Of a stretch of 64,000 nucleotides of DNA, positions 63,220-64,000 are shown piece by piece. The stretch lies in NCBI RefSeq assembly GCF_000737325.1, contig NZ_CP011125.1, positions 5,394,001 through 5,458,000 of the forward strand, read 5' to 3'. The notes under the pieces were generated by a model that was given only the letters and a program-made list of their open reading frames with translations, made no database searches and had not been told where the DNA came from. The position numbers and the translations under genes were made by a program. The stretch's first letter is position 1; every line of letters begins with the position of its first letter. Source of the DNA: Sandaracinus amylolyticus. Lineage in GTDB: Bacteria > Myxococcota_A > Polyangia > Polyangiales > Sandaracinaceae.

Positions 63220-64000
63220 ATGAGCCCAGGGCCCATCTTCCGTCGCCTCTTCGTGGCGAACCGAGGCGAGGTCGCGGTGCGCGTCGCGCGAGCGTGCGAC
63301 GCGCTCGGCATCACGCCGGTGTTCGGCGTGTCCGAAGCGGATCTCGACGCGCCGTACCTGAGCGGGCGCGAGCGCGTCGTGCTCGGTCCGGGGCGCGCCG
63401 CGCTCAGCTACCTCGACATGACGCGCGTGGTGCAGGCCGCGAAGCAGTCGCGGTGCAGCGCGCTCCATCCGGGCTGGGGCTTCCTCAGCGAGAACCCGAC
63501 GTTCGCGGCGCTGTGCGAGCAGCACGGGATCACGTTCGTCGGTCCGCCGGCGCGCGCGATGGCGCTGATGGGCCGCAAGACGCCCGCGAAGGACGCGATG
63601 CGGCGCGCGGGGCTCACGCTCATCCCGGGCAGCGACGGCGTGCTGCGTGATGCGGACGCGGCGCTCGAGGCCGCGGAGCGCACGGGCTATCCGGTGCTCT
63701 TCAAGGCGGAGAGCGGCGGCGGCGGGCGCGGCATGCGCATCGCGCGGTCGCGCGACGAGGTGAAGAGCGCGTTCGACGACGCGCGCGCCGAGGCGACCGC
63801 CGCGTTCGGCGATCCGCGCGTGTACATGGAGAAGCTGCTCGAGGGCGGCCGTCACGTGGAGATCCAGCTCATGGCGGATCGCTACGGCGACGTGATCCAC
63901 GTCGGTGAGCGCGACTGCACGGTGCAGCGCAACCACCAGAAGCTGATCGAGGAGTCGCCCTCGCCCGTGCTCTCGGAGAGCGAGCGCGCGCGGACGCTCG
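63220..64000 (+). CDS. Biotin carboxylase subunit of acyl-CoA carboxylase (partial)
   Basis: The first 260 residues of a biotin carboxylase; the gene continues beyond the window. Motifs: FRRLFVANRGEVAVRVARAC, LHPGWGFLSENPTFAALC, GPPARAMALMGRKTPAKDAM, the ATP-grasp Gly loop FKAESGGGGRGMRIARSRDE and VYMEKLLEGGRHVEIQLMAD, then IHVGERDCTVQRNHQK. These hold the ATP, Mg and bicarbonate sites of AccC/PccA/MccA-type enzymes. Which acyl-CoA is used cannot be told without the downstream genes. Confidence 0.92.
   Translation, partial: MSPGPIFRRLFVANRGEVAVRVARACDALGITPVFGVSEADLDAPYLSGRERVVLGPGRAALSYLDMTRVVQAAKQSRCSALHPGWGFLSENPTFAALCEQHGITFVGPPARAMALMGRKTPAKDAMRRAGLTLIPGSDGVLRDADAALEAAERTGYPVLFKAESGGGGRGMRIARSRDEVKSAFDDARAEATAAFGDPRVYMEKLLEGGRHVEIQLMADRYGDVIHVGERDCTVQRNHQKLIEESPSPVLSESERARTL

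Overview
The window is a very GC-rich (about 70% or more by eye), densely packed bacterial chromosome segment. I see no mobile element, phage gene or CRISPR array. Several features point to a myxobacterium (Myxococcota) of the Polyangiales/Sandaracinaceae kind: many Asp- and Cys-rich lipoproteins, a Ser/Thr kinase with PEGA repeats, a free-standing GspE N-terminal domain, an AgmX-like secreted protein, and an outer-membrane sugar porin beside a secreted amylase. This taxonomic placement is inferred from gene content, not from a marker gene.

Left part (1-13.4 kb): a receiver-domain protein, a type II NADH dehydrogenase, a SixA-like phosphatase, and a MarR regulator with four C-terminal cysteines and two palindromic operators, followed by a protoglobin. 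Next come an NAD(P)-binding reductase, an ABC-F ATPase, a maltoporin-like protein with a GH13 lipoprotein amylase (starch use), and small membrane proteins. A degenerate 42-bp tandem repeat array lies at 13.36-13.8 kb.

Middle (13.8-39.5 kb): a four-gene operon DUF58 - transglutaminase - MoxR ATPase - TPR protein; a Pro/Ala-rich membrane protein with a hairpin-rich leader and an intrinsic terminator; an FHA/zinc-ribbon protein; the conserved rpoN-hpf-ptsN operon (sigma-54, ribosome hibernation, PTS-Ntr) with a strong hairpin between hpf and ptsN; a TPR-dynamin-like GTPase; a response-regulator diguanylate cyclase; an ABC ATPase; a PEGA kinase; a cyclic-nucleotide-binding protein; Cys-rich lipoproteins; and tRNA-Arg(CCG).

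Right part (39.7-64 kb): a terminator-flanked 49-residue basic protein, a PpsR-type regulatory kinase/pyrophosphorylase, and a complete ISC iron-sulfur operon (iscS-iscU-iscA-hscB-hscA-fdx) led by a cysteine-rich MerR regulator where many bacteria have IscR. After these come comEC, a PHP-domain lipoprotein, both fumarase types (class II fumC and Fe-S class I) separated by a MerR-VOC pair with a classic 19-bp-spacer promoter, a second 42-bp repeat array, a PAP2 phosphatase, and the start of a biotin carboxylase that runs off the end.

Convergent genes are packed tail to tail: at least nine junctions leave 0-3 bases between stops, several as a shared TGATCA palindrome. Iron-sulfur and redox control recurs (Cys-rich MarR, Cys-rich MerR, ISC, Fe-S versus Fe-free fumarase).
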